Source of the DNA: Candidatus Poribacteria bacterium
GTDB lineage: Bacteria > Poribacteria > WGA-4E > WGA-3G
Assembly: GCA_026710795.1 (NCBI GenBank)
Contig: JAPOQK010000073.1
Coordinates: forward strand, 1-64,000
Length of the DNA: 64,000 nt
Reading direction: 5' to 3'
Part shown: piece by piece, positions 38,250 through 47,988 of the stretch
Numbering within the stretch: the stretch's first letter is position 1
Layout of the letters: the number at the start of each line of letters is the position of its first letter
Made by a program: the position numbers and the translations under genes
The notes under the pieces: model-generated
The model's input: only the letters and a program-made list of their open reading frames with translations
What the model was told of the DNA's origin: nothing
The model's database searches: none

Positions 38250-38868
38250 AAATAACTACACAATCATTATCGGATTATTAATAGTAGCTTTTACTGTTCA
38301 AGGATGTGCTTTACTTCAAAATACCTCTGTGGTGGAATTAACACCTGCACGCCTCACGTGTCAGGCAAATCCAGAGTTTGTGGATGGCGATTTGCAAACA
38401 GTAGGGGAATTTTGGGCAAACGGTTCTATTCGACAATTGTATCATATTGAAGTGAAGCCAGGGGCTCTCACTAAACCTGGGGATTCTGTGACAACCCATA
38501 GCGGCACCCTCAAAACAAAAACACTCATAAAATTAGATAAACCAACTTACGTGTCTTATGTAGAAATATATTCTGTTTCTGAAATTCCAAAGATTACTCT
38601 CGATTTAACAACTGAGGAGAAATCACCAAAATGGGCAAATTCGTTTATACCTGTAAAGGATAAGCGATACACAAATGTTAAAGAAAGACAGGTGGCAAGG
38701 TTTTATATTAGGCAAAAGGTGTTATATCTACGGATTACTGCAGATGGTATTGCAAATCTCGGGAATAGTGAAAGCACCACAAGTGAGGATCCGAACTTTA
38801 CTCATGAATTTGTTACCCCTTTGCAAGGGGCTAAAATTCGTGAAGTCAAAATTTATGAAAGGTTGTAA
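38239..38868 (+). CDS. Lipoprotein, tandem paralogue 2
   Basis: Lipobox VQGC; KTLIKLDKPTYVSYVEIYSVSEIPKITLDLT, VLYLRITADGI, GAKIREVKIYERL; 11-nt overlap with the previous gene. Confidence 0.8.
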   Translation: MQGRNNYTIIIGLLIVAFTVQGCALLQNTSVVELTPARLTCQANPEFVDGDLQTVGEFWANGSIRQLYHIEVKPGALTKPGDSVTTHSGTLKTKTLIKLDKPTYVSYVEIYSVSEIPKITLDLTTEEKSPKWANSFIPVKDKRYTNVKERQVARFYIRQKVLYLRITADGIANLGNSESTTSEDPNFTHEFVTPLQGAKIREVKIYERL

Positions 38869-39050
38869 AAATCTACTTGAATTCTGTTTCACAATAATGT
38901 AAAATAGAAAACTACTCAAAAGGCAACCAGACCCTAATAGTTTTATTGATGAAATTAGTTTTACATTACGTCCATCAAGTATTTTGTTGACTCTATCTAC
39001 AAAACCGTGTTAACTTTAGCACATTACATTCTTGGAGGATCAAAACCCGA

Positions 39051-40058
39051 TTGGAAAAACAAGCATTAAAGGGTGTTCCTATACAGAACAACGCTGAGGT
39101 ACAAGCCCTTTTTGGGCAAAGTGATGCCTTCTTAAAAATTATTGAAGATGATTTTAATGTACGCGTTGTTTTGAAAAGCGATAGCATCGCTGTCCTTGGT
39201 GAAAACCAAAAAGAGGTAAACAGAGTAGTGACGGTGTTAGAATCTTTACTTCACCGTATCCGAAAAGGAGAACGAATTCAAGCAACCGATGTTAATTATG
39301 TCATCCGCGCATCGGAAACCGAAGAAGCAAGTTCTTTAGATCAGAGTACTGCCGAATCCATACCGGTGTTCTCAAAACGAGGGGTAATTCGTCCGAAAAC
39401 TGCTGGGCAAAGACGATACGTTGAAGCGATTAAACACAATGACCTTGTCTTTGGTATCGGTCCAGCAGGGACAGGAAAAACCTACCTCGCTATGGCGATG
39501 GCTGTTTCTGCCCTAAAAAATGGTCAGGTGAGTCGTATCATACTAACACGACCTGCTGTTGAAGCAGGGGAACGACTCGGTTTTTTACCCGGTGATATTG
39601 CAGCAAAGGTACATCCATATCTACGACCTCTATACGATGCATTGTACGATATGATACCACCTGATACGCTTGATAATTATATTGAACGGAATATCATTGA
39701 AGTCGCACCGATCGCTTTCATGCGCGGTAGAACACTCAACAATTCTTTTGTTGTACTTGACGAGGCACAAAACGCCACTATTGAGCAGATGAAGATGTTC
39801 CTGACACGACTCGGGTTTGATTCAAAAGCTGTTATTACGGGTGACATCACACAAACTGATCTGCCAACACATAAAGTCTCTGGACTCGCTGACGCTCAAG
39901 AGGTACTTAGTGGGATTAAAGGGATTAAATTCATATATTTCACAAAAATTGATGTTGTGCGACATGAATTGGTACAACGGATCATTGAAGCTTATGAACG
40001 TTCAAAACCCCCAGTTGTAAAACAGGTATCAGTGGAAACCGAAAAATCTGAAGGCTAA
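39051..40058 (+). CDS. phoH: PhoH-like ATPase
   Basis: RPKTAGQRRYVEAIKHNDLVFGIGPAGTGKTYLAMAMAV, RPAVEAGERLGFLPGDI, FVVLDEAQNATIEQMKMFLTRLGFDSKAVITGD; TTG start. Confidence 0.95.
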   Translation: MEKQALKGVPIQNNAEVQALFGQSDAFLKIIEDDFNVRVVLKSDSIAVLGENQKEVNRVVTVLESLLHRIRKGERIQATDVNYVIRASETEEASSLDQSTAESIPVFSKRGVIRPKTAGQRRYVEAIKHNDLVFGIGPAGTGKTYLAMAMAVSALKNGQVSRIILTRPAVEAGERLGFLPGDIAAKVHPYLRPLYDALYDMIPPDTLDNYIERNIIEVAPIAFMRGRTLNNSFVVLDEAQNATIEQMKMFLTRLGFDSKAVITGDITQTDLPTHKVSGLADAQEVLSGIKGIKFIYFTKIDVVRHELVQRIIEAYERSKPPVVKQVSVETEKSEG

Positions 40059-40062
40059 CGGT

Positions 40063-40503
40063 TTGATAGACGTTACCAATATCAGTAGTAATACAACGTT
40101 TGATGTGGATAAAGTTCGTCAAGCGGTTTTAGCAACCTTGAATGCTCATCAATCTGAAGATTGTGAAGTGAGTGTTTTGTTGACGGATGATACCCGTATA
40201 ACGAAACTTAATTGGGAGTATCGTGGGATAGATGCTCCAACAGATGTATTAGCATTTGCACAACTTGAAGGTGAAGATGCCGAATTAACAAGATCAAATC
40301 TCCTCGGAGATGTTGTTATATCCTTAGAGACAGCAGAACGCCAAGCAAGAGATGAGACCCATACATTTGAAGCGGAAGTTGTCTTACTTACAATACACGG
40401 AGTGCTTCACCTGCTCGGATATGACCATCAATCACAAAATGATGCCTCTATTATGTTTGAGAAACAAGATACTATTTTGCAACTGTTACAGACACAGCAG
40501 TAA
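40063..40503 (+). CDS. ybeY: Endoribonuclease YbeY
   Basis: LNWEYRGIDAPTDVLAFA, LLGDVVISLETA, LLTIHGVLHLLGYDH (HGxLHLxGYDH); TTG start. Confidence 0.95.
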   Translation: MIDVTNISSNTTFDVDKVRQAVLATLNAHQSEDCEVSVLLTDDTRITKLNWEYRGIDAPTDVLAFAQLEGEDAELTRSNLLGDVVISLETAERQARDETHTFEAEVVLLTIHGVLHLLGYDHQSQNDASIMFEKQDTILQLLQTQQ

Positions 40504-40613
40504 TCATAGGTTGGATTGAATTAACGTTAGCATAACGAGAAACAGTTTTTGTCAAAGTATTCAGTCAGTTGTAGTTAATTCACATAAACACAAATTAGAG
40601 ATATAACGGAGGT

Positions 40614-41894
40614 GTGATTTTAGGCTTGGATGACCTACATATAGCTACAAGATTAGTTTGTTTAGGAATTCTGTTAATTTTTAATGCGCTGTTTTCAGCA
40701 GCAGAGGCTTTGCTCGCGCGGTTAACACGGGCAGATATCTTAGAATTTGCGGAGGAAGGTGGAAAACGCTATGAAGTGTTAACGACACTTTTACGCCACC
40801 CTCGACGTTACTCGTTGACCATTATCACAGTTAAGACCCTATTGATGGTTGCAAGCGTAATATTGTTTGCAACGTTTTGGGAAAATTCGGTATTGAGCGG
40901 TGGACTCGCAGCATTGTGCCTTGTGGTTTTCACAGAATTGTTTCCTAAAAACTATATCCAAAATAGCCCCAGAGGAACGACCATTCATGCATTACGTGCC
41001 TTACGCATCGTCTATTGGAGTGGTTTTTTAATTTTAATCCCTTTGAATTTTATTGTAAATCTTATTATACGTATTTGTGGTGGTAAGGTCACTTCAGCAC
41101 AGGATAGTTTGGTATCTCCAGAAGTATTAGAAACCTTGGATAACGTTGCAGACATCCAGGAGATTTTAGAACCAGATAACCGTGAAATGATTTCTCGGAT
41201 TTTGGATCTTCCAGATAAAGTAGCAAGAGAAATCATGGTAGCGCGAACGGATATGGTGTGTCTTGAAGTCGGAACATCTGCTGCCGAAGTCTTACACACA
41301 ACAATCGCTTGTCGTCATACTCGCATTCCAATATATGAAGATACAATTGACAATATTGTAGGTATTCTGCACGTAAAAGATATGTTGGATTGTTGGGCAG
41401 AAGATAAACCAATTAACCTTAGTGAACTTATCGTTGGTCGCACACCATTTTTCACACCAGAGAGTAAAAAAATATCTGAATTGTTCCGTGAACTACGGGA
41501 GCATAAACAACACATTTCCATTGTCCTTGATGAATATGGCGGTACAGCAGGGATAATAACACTTGAAAACATTATTGAAGAAATTGTAGGTGAAATCCAA
41601 GATGAAGATGAAGCGGATGAACAGGACGTATACATTCAGACAGATGAAAATACCTATTCCGTTGATGCAAGATTAAACCTTGTCGAATTGAACGAAAAAC
41701 TTGGTACAGAACTTGATGCAGAAAGTATTGATACTATTGGCGGTTTTGTTGTTGACCACCTCGGAAGAGTACCTGAAATAGATACAGTGTTTACCTATAG
41801 AGGTATCAATTTCACGATTTTAGAGGCAGATGAACGAAGGATACATCGCATACAAATTCAGATGCCGAAAAACGCTAATAATCATGAGGAATAG
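40614..41894 (+). CDS. CNNM/CorC-type transmembrane CBS-domain protein (HlyC/CorC family)
   Basis: CNNM TM region, EIMVARTDMVCLEV, IPIYEDTIDNIVGILHVKDML, HISIVLDEYGGTAGIITLENIIEEIVGEIQDE; the true start may be TTG 40626 given the RBS position. Confidence 0.93.
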   Translation: MILGLDDLHIATRLVCLGILLIFNALFSAAEALLARLTRADILEFAEEGGKRYEVLTTLLRHPRRYSLTIITVKTLLMVASVILFATFWENSVLSGGLAALCLVVFTELFPKNYIQNSPRGTTIHALRALRIVYWSGFLILIPLNFIVNLIIRICGGKVTSAQDSLVSPEVLETLDNVADIQEILEPDNREMISRILDLPDKVAREIMVARTDMVCLEVGTSAAEVLHTTIACRHTRIPIYEDTIDNIVGILHVKDMLDCWAEDKPINLSELIVGRTPFFTPESKKISELFRELREHKQHISIVLDEYGGTAGIITLENIIEEIVGEIQDEDEADEQDVYIQTDENTYSVDARLNLVELNEKLGTELDAESIDTIGGFVVDHLGRVPEIDTVFTYRGINFTILEADERRIHRIQIQMPKNANNHEE

Positions 41895-42029
41895 GAATAA
41901 TTATAGTCCATATCATAGGTCTGGTTCGCTTGCAGCGCATGACACGACGCGTGTTGGTGGAGCCAGTGGTAACGACCTACGGACTGATACATCGCTCTAC
42001 AGATGTTATGAGGTAGACTTCAAAAAGAC

Positions 42030-42059
42030 TTGACAACGATAATAAGGTAAGGGTATAAT
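42030..42059 (+). promoter_or_regulatory. sigma70 promoter of tRNA-Pro
   Basis: ttgaca-N18-tataat. Confidence 0.75.
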
Positions 42060-42070
42060 TAAGTTTGAAA

Positions 42071-42145
<75 letters not shown>

Positions 42146-42183
42146 TTTTATCCCGCCCTTGATCAAACTGATACACACATAAA

Positions 42184-42978
42184 ATGCCTGTTCAAAAGAC
42201 CCATGCAATTGTGATTCGCGCTTTTCCTTTACGCGAGACACACAAAATCATCACCTTCTATACTCCCGATTTTGGAAAAATAAAAGCCGTTGCGTACGGC
42301 GTAAAAAGTCCCAAGAGCAAGTTGAGCGGTAGGTTAGAACTGCTCAATCATGGCATGCTGCTTTTCAACTATCGCGAAAATCGAGATCTACAAAGCCTAA
42401 CCGGTTTTGACCTTATTGAAGGATTTGATGGCATTCGTGACGATTTTTCCCGAATTACCTACGGGTGTTACTTGGCAGAATTAGTTGATGCTATCGAATC
42501 AGAAGGTGACGCGAACCCTGAGATTTTCGATTTACTGCGAGATACATATCAAGTTTTAACGGATACTGATGATGTGCCTTTGCTCGCAAGGGTATTTGAA
42601 ATCAAGTTTCTTGATATGACAGGGTACGCACCACAACTTTCCCAATGTGCACATTGCGGTTTAGTTCCAACACCCGTACCAGTAAAAACATCATATGTAA
42701 CTCCAACATCCTCTTTAGTAATGCAATTTAGCGTGCGACACGGTGGATTGCTTTGTGGTAAATGCCAGCATAGAGATACCTCAGCATTTTCTATAACACC
42801 CGGAAGTTGTGAATTGCTAAAAACATTACGGAAATCAGAGTTGAGTAAATTAAATCGGATACGTGCATCCAAACGGAATCATATTGAAATGAAACTTATG
42901 TTGAGTAGTTTTATCCAATACCATACGGAACGAAGTTTAAAAAGTCTTAAATTTATTGAGAGTGTGTTAGAAATATAA
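42184..42978 (+). CDS. recO: DNA repair protein RecO
   Basis: THAIVIRAFPLRETHKIITFYTPDFGKIKAVAYGVKSPKSKLSGRLELLNHGMLLF; four-Cys zinc site CAHCG...CGKCQ. Confidence 0.93.
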   Translation: MPVQKTHAIVIRAFPLRETHKIITFYTPDFGKIKAVAYGVKSPKSKLSGRLELLNHGMLLFNYRENRDLQSLTGFDLIEGFDGIRDDFSRITYGCYLAELVDAIESEGDANPEIFDLLRDTYQVLTDTDDVPLLARVFEIKFLDMTGYAPQLSQCAHCGLVPTPVPVKTSYVTPTSSLVMQFSVRHGGLLCGKCQHRDTSAFSITPGSCELLKTLRKSELSKLNRIRASKRNHIEMKLMLSSFIQYHTERSLKSLKFIESVLEI

Positions 42979-43038
42979 GGTTTGTATAATGACTCGGCAC
43001 GTTCGCAACATGTGCCAGAGAAAACAAGGAGTCGTCAA

Positions 43039-46000
43039 TTGAAAGTAGATAATATCTTCAGAATATCGCTCTTTTTTCTGAGCATTGTAATATGTTTAGC
43101 CGTAGTCGGCACTTATAGTACTGATGCTGCAACAATCGGCAAAATTTCCGGTATTGTTACAGATGAAGCGACAAACCAACCTTTAGCAAATGCAACAGTA
43201 ACAATTGTTGGCACAAGCACTACTGCAACAACAAATGATTCTGGCTACTATGTCATAACCAATATTGACCCAGGTGGGTATGATGTCCAAGTTGAACTCA
43301 CTGGCTACCGTTCAAAGACCGTACAAGCCACAAAAGTATTCGCAGGACTCACAACAACTATCAACTTTGTTTTGCAAGTTGCTGATGTCGCTGAACTTGA
43401 GGGTGTAACAGTTGTAGCCACTAAACCGTTGATTAAGAAGGATGTTACACAGACAACCCGGATTATTGAAGCAGACGAAATTGCTTCTATGCCACGCGAT
43501 ACCGTCAACGGTATTCTCCAAACACAGGCAGGTGTGTCAGTCCTAAATTCATCTGGCTCGCTTCATATACGCGGTGGTAGGTCAATGGAGATAAAATATC
43601 TTATTGACGGTATTCCGGTTAATGACCCTATTTTTAGAGGTATGGGGTTGCAAATTAGCACAAACGCCCTTGAACAGATGGAAGTTATCACTGGAGGATT
43701 CAATGCAGAACATGGTGACGCGCAATCAGGTGTGATTAACCTTATTACAAAAGCTGGCACAAATAAATTTACTGGTAGAATCAGATATCGGGTCGGTCAA
43801 TGGACTGACCATCATGGTGACCCCTATTACGGACCTTGGTTAGATCCTGATAACGGCTTTCGTCCGGTTGCACTTGAACCTTTCAGAGGTATATTTATCG
43901 GTAAACCTTACGATTATCAAACGCCTTATCGTGGCGACTCTGTTACAGTCGGAGAATTGGCAGAAAGAGAAGGCGATGACCAGGTGATTTTCACTGAGAT
44001 TTACCCTGGGGTATATGCGGATAGAACTGAAAATCCATTACAACAAGTAATTGACCCTGAATCTGGTGAACCTATGATGAACGAAGAGACCGGTGAAGTC
44101 ATTATGGAACCGCAACCTTTTAAGGATGCGGATGGCACGATAATTGACTATGAGAATAAACAGGTTACACTGTTAGACGGCTACATTGTCGATTTGGAAC
44201 AGTACAGTGGACAGTTCAACGATACAAAAAGTTATAAGTTATCTCCGAGTCATATAGGTGAATTCGCGCTCAGCGGTCCGATATTAGGCAATCGTTTGAC
44301 GTTCTCTTTCGCCAGCCAATTGCGGCGAGATGAAAGTTATCTGCCTAATGGTGGTAGCAGTGGGCACACACTTCAGGGTAAACTCAAGTTTGAAATAACA
44401 CCTGAACTCAAACTTACTGCAAGTGGAATCTATGACATACGCGAATTTAACAATAATGGTGGAAGTTTGCGTTTCGTCCCTAATGCAATTGAGGTGGATA
44501 ATAGGGATGGACGAAGTCTTTCCGTTCAACTATCACATAATATCAACTCAGGAACTTTCTATACTTTGACTTTTGGACAATTCTACCGATCTTATGATAG
44601 CCACCAACCCGGCAAAGTCTGGGATCCGTTAAATAAAACGTTTGAGGAAAACGCTTACGACCCTGAAATACCCTTTGATCAAAATCAAGAAGAAGGAAGA
44701 ATTAGAAACCCCGCACAGCAAGCATATAACGATACTACTTACGATGTCGCGGGAGATAATAACTTCTGGGTCACACGCAATTCAACCACTTCTATTTTGA
44801 AAGGTGTCTTTGCAAGTCAAGTTACTGAAAATCATCAAATCCAGACAGGAATTGAATTCTCAGCCAATGATCTCTACAATCTTGGTACAACAAACTACGG
44901 GAGTTCAAACCTATACATGGAGTATTATGATGTAACCCCTACATCCGTCAGTCTATATGCACAAGATAAGATGGAATACGAGGGCATGATTGTTAACGCT
45001 GGTTTACGGTATGACATCTATAACCCGGATGGTGTTTCTCCCAAAGATCCGTTGGACCCGCTTGTACTGAATGAAGAGGACGGCACTATTAAGTTGGATA
45101 AAAGTGAATATCCTGTTGGGTTACCGATAATCAAAGACCCTGTTGAACCTTCTACGAAGCACATGGTCTCACCCCGTCTCGGTATCTCGTTCCCGGTTAC
45201 TGATCGGGCGAAGTTGCATTTTACTTACGGGCATTACTACCAGATACCACGCGGTGATGACCTCTACGAAAACCTAAGTTTTGATATGCGCGGTGCAATC
45301 CGAAGAAGAGGCAACCCAGACATGGATCCCGAACGAACTATCGCTTATGAAGTTGGTATTGCTCAGCAGTTTACTGATGACTTAACCGTTGATATCACAG
45401 GATTTACCAAAGATATAAACAACCTTGTTGATAGCGTGCACGTTGATATATCCAACGACTATAGTTATTTCATCAACAACATTTATGGGCGCGTTCAAGG
45501 ATTTGAACTTTCAATCCGTAAGTGGCGTACAGGTGGAAATCCGGTTTCTGGTATGCTTAGTTATACGTATTCTGTCGCTAAAGGCAAAGGTTCTAGTCGT
45601 AATCTCGGTTATCTCACCTATTATCGACAGCAGCCTGAAGTTACTGAAAGTCATCCGTTAGCATGGGATCAGCGTCATATTGTTTCTGCAACATTAGATA
45701 TCCAATTGCCTTTTACTTCGGCTGTTAACTTTGTCGGTAGATATGCCAGTGGATTGCCCTACACACCAAATCCGAGAGCACCGGTTAAGCCTGCAATCAA
45801 CTCAAAGCGTTACCCTGCCACTTACAATGTTGATGCCCTCGTTAGCAAACGGAGTCGGGTTGGCGGGATGACATATACCATCTTTGCTGATATTCGCAAC
45901 ATCTTCAACACGAAAAACCTTAATAATCTGCTTGACGCTGTTACGTATGACCGTTATGGTATTCCGTTGACTGCCCAGAAGCATTCCAGCCCATTCTCGT

Positions 46001-46047
46001 GGAGTTCCCCGCGATTAGTTATGGTTGGTGTGAGTCTTGATTTTTAA
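43039..46047 (+). CDS. TonB-dependent receptor with N-terminal carboxypeptidase-regulatory-like domain
   Basis: GKISGIVTDEATNQPLANATVTIVGT...; plug VSVLNSSGSLHIRGGRSMEIKYLIDGIPVND; barrel to C-terminal VSLDF. TTG start at 43039 preferred (AAGGAG at 43026-43031). Confidence 0.92.
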   Translation: MKVDNIFRISLFFLSIVICLAVVGTYSTDAATIGKISGIVTDEATNQPLANATVTIVGTSTTATTNDSGYYVITNIDPGGYDVQVELTGYRSKTVQATKVFAGLTTTINFVLQVADVAELEGVTVVATKPLIKKDVTQTTRIIEADEIASMPRDTVNGILQTQAGVSVLNSSGSLHIRGGRSMEIKYLIDGIPVNDPIFRGMGLQISTNALEQMEVITGGFNAEHGDAQSGVINLITKAGTNKFTGRIRYRVGQWTDHHGDPYYGPWLDPDNGFRPVALEPFRGIFIGKPYDYQTPYRGDSVTVGELAEREGDDQVIFTEIYPGVYADRTENPLQQVIDPESGEPMMNEETGEVIMEPQPFKDADGTIIDYENKQVTLLDGYIVDLEQYSGQFNDTKSYKLSPSHIGEFALSGPILGNRLTFSFASQLRRDESYLPNGGSSGHTLQGKLKFEITPELKLTASGIYDIREFNNNGGSLRFVPNAIEVDNRDGRSLSVQLSHNINSGTFYTLTFGQFYRSYDSHQPGKVWDPLNKTFEENAYDPEIPFDQNQEEGRIRNPAQQAYNDTTYDVAGDNNFWVTRNSTTSILKGVFASQVTENHQIQTGIEFSANDLYNLGTTNYGSSNLYMEYYDVTPTSVSLYAQDKMEYEGMIVNAGLRYDIYNPDGVSPKDPLDPLVLNEEDGTIKLDKSEYPVGLPIIKDPVEPSTKHMVSPRLGISFPVTDRAKLHFTYGHYYQIPRGDDLYENLSFDMRGAIRRRGNPDMDPERTIAYEVGIAQQFTDDLTVDITGFTKDINNLVDSVHVDISNDYSYFINNIYGRVQGFELSIRKWRTGGNPVSGMLSYTYSVAKGKGSSRNLGYLTYYRQQPEVTESHPLAWDQRHIVSATLDIQLPFTSAVNFVGRYASGLPYTPNPRAPVKPAINSKRYPATYNVDALVSKRSRVGGMTYTIFADIRNIFNTKNLNNLLDAVTYDRYGIPLTAQKHSSPFSWSSPRLVMVGVSLDF

Positions 46048-46061
46048 GAGGGTAATCCTAA

Positions 46062-46868
46062 ATGAATGAATTCGCTATTGCAGAGGAAGATATAAATGCT
46101 GTCGTGGAAGGAATCAAAAGACTCGGGCCTGATGTTCAAGGATACGGGAACGTTGACCCCGCATGGTCTCGGTCCCCCGCTGTTCTCGTGATTGACTGCG
46201 TTCTATCGCTGAACAGAAAATATGATGGATTTGTTGTGCCTCGGTTAGATGCATTCGTTGAAAACCATCCGGATATATGTACAGTAAACGAATTAGCAGG
46301 TTTTATGTCAAGTTTTCCGACGCCACATGAGTTCATGCAACAAGAACTCAATTACAATTACGAAGCTCAAGCAAATACACTTCAATCAGTTGTGGAATTT
46401 GTTTGTAATATCGTAGAGAAAACACGTGATGTTACAGAAGAAGAGACTCTGAGACAATGGGCAATTAATGCCAAACCTGAAGAATACCAGATATTAAACA
46501 TCCATGGATTTGGGATTGCCGGTTTTCAGTATCTTCGTATGCTTTTTGGAGCGGATACCACAAAACCTGATGTCCATATCATCAGGTTTGTGTCTAAGTT
46601 GTTGGAGAGAAATATTTCAGCAATTGAGGCACTACACCTGTTGGAAGCATCATCAGAACGCTTAGGACTCTCTGTCCGAGACGTTGACACATATATTTGG
46701 GAAATAAGTGCAAGACCACAGCAAGATGCATCTAGTACAAACCTTGTACTTCTCGATCCAGATGTTGCCGCTGCCTTTCCGAACGATAAAGCTGTAAATG
46801 AAGCTTTACGATACGTGTTAAAAGTAGTGGATGATGGAAAGCATCTCAATATTAATCATAATCAATAA
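46062..46868 (+). CDS. HhH-GPD/endonuclease III-like protein, probably lacking the catalytic Lys
   Basis: 268-aa ORF; YQILNIHGFGIAGFQYLRMLFGADTTKPDVHIIRFVSKLLER resembles the Nth/AlkA HhH-GPD block (GVGRKTAN...VDTHIFRV) with PDVH retained but GRK changed to GIA. Confidence 0.6.
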   Translation: MNEFAIAEEDINAVVEGIKRLGPDVQGYGNVDPAWSRSPAVLVIDCVLSLNRKYDGFVVPRLDAFVENHPDICTVNELAGFMSSFPTPHEFMQQELNYNYEAQANTLQSVVEFVCNIVEKTRDVTEEETLRQWAINAKPEEYQILNIHGFGIAGFQYLRMLFGADTTKPDVHIIRFVSKLLERNISAIEALHLLEASSERLGLSVRDVDTYIWEISARPQQDASSTNLVLLDPDVAAAFPNDKAVNEALRYVLKVVDDGKHLNINHNQ

Positions 46869-46895
46869 TAATTGTTATATGTAATAGGAACTTAA

Positions 46896-47723
46896 ATGAA
46901 CCTTCAAAAAACAAAACCACTATCATCTATTTATGACCGAGAAGAAAATTTCTCTGCTGATCTTGCAGATAATCTTGATGCACTCAATGTCGGCAAATTT
47001 GAAGATCCTGAGACAGAAGCCAACGTTGGTACACGAAAGGCAGATATTGTTGCTACTGGTGGAGATGGTACACTTGTAGTTGAAAATCAGTTTGGTAAGG
47101 CAAATTGGGATCATTGGGGTAGACTTGAGGCTTATGCACGCTTGAAGGAAGCTGATGTAGCGGTCCTTGTCGCTGAGGACTTTGAAGAGTTGATGATCGT
47201 TACTTGCAATTTACGCAATGAAGATAGTAAAGTCAACTGGTATCTGATTCAAGCACAAGCAAATTCACACAACGAACTCTCCTTTCATCACGTTGCGCGA
47301 CCCGCAATAGATATTCAAACTGAAAAGCATCCTGAAGTTGGGTATAGCGAATTTTGGCAGCCAATCCGAGATGGTAAATTCGGAGGACTATTCGCTGGTA
47401 AACCTGTTCCTCTCAGTAATGATAGTTGGATACCAAAAAGTATTAACAATATTGGGGTTTGTCTTTTTGTTACCAATCAGCGATGTTATGTTCAGTTGTA
47501 CTTTGAAGGAGATAATCCATTTGAACGGAGAGACAGTATAATGGGATTATTTCCAGAATCTGACTATTCTTATGACTATAACGATTCTCCGAAACAAATA
47601 AGAGTACAATTCCCTGCCCTTGACAAAGGGAAAAACGACAGAGAAGATTGGGATGAAATTCGAGAAAAATTAGTCAATATGGGAACTGAAATCTACAATA
47701 AAATTGACGAATCTGGTTTATAG
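46896..47723 (+). CDS. PD-(D/E)XK nuclease-like protein (DUF4268-like)
   Basis: GTRKADIVATGGDGTLVVENQFGKANWDHWGRLEAYARLKEADVAVLVAEDF...VNWYLIQAQ matches the RADI....VIENQxxxxDHxGxLxxY nuclease pattern. Confidence 0.7.
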   Translation: MNLQKTKPLSSIYDREENFSADLADNLDALNVGKFEDPETEANVGTRKADIVATGGDGTLVVENQFGKANWDHWGRLEAYARLKEADVAVLVAEDFEELMIVTCNLRNEDSKVNWYLIQAQANSHNELSFHHVARPAIDIQTEKHPEVGYSEFWQPIRDGKFGGLFAGKPVPLSNDSWIPKSINNIGVCLFVTNQRCYVQLYFEGDNPFERRDSIMGLFPESDYSYDYNDSPKQIRVQFPALDKGKNDREDWDEIREKLVNMGTEIYNKIDESGL

Positions 47724-47756
47724 TGCAGGATTTTGTATAAGATTGAAAGGGCATGA

Positions 47757-47974
47757 ATGGATTATACCATTACAGAAGCCACACTCAACGATGTTTCAGA
47801 CATCGTTGAAATTACGATGGTAAGTTTTGCAGATGCATTCAAAAAATGGGTTGCCAAAGAGAAATGTGTTGGACTTGTAGACAGAAGTGAAGGTTTTACA
47901 TCAAATTAGGAGCAAGATACGACGAACATGAATGGTTAGTGTGGGACAATTTTCTTGAACTTCTCAACAAATGA
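47757..47974 (+). pseudogene. GNAT acetyltransferase remnant (N- and C-terminal pieces, internal deletion/frameshift)
   Basis: MDYTITEATLNDVSDIVEITMVSFADAFKKWVAKEK...* then, in another frame, FYIKLGARYDEHEWLVWDNFLELLNK*. Confidence 0.6.
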
Positions 47975-47988
47975 AAGAGGTATTTTAA

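Noticed and set aside
41830-42033. 67-aa ORF after corC
   Set aside because: Overlaps the corC 3' end out of frame and runs into the tRNA-Pro promoter; probably intergenic/repeat-derived.
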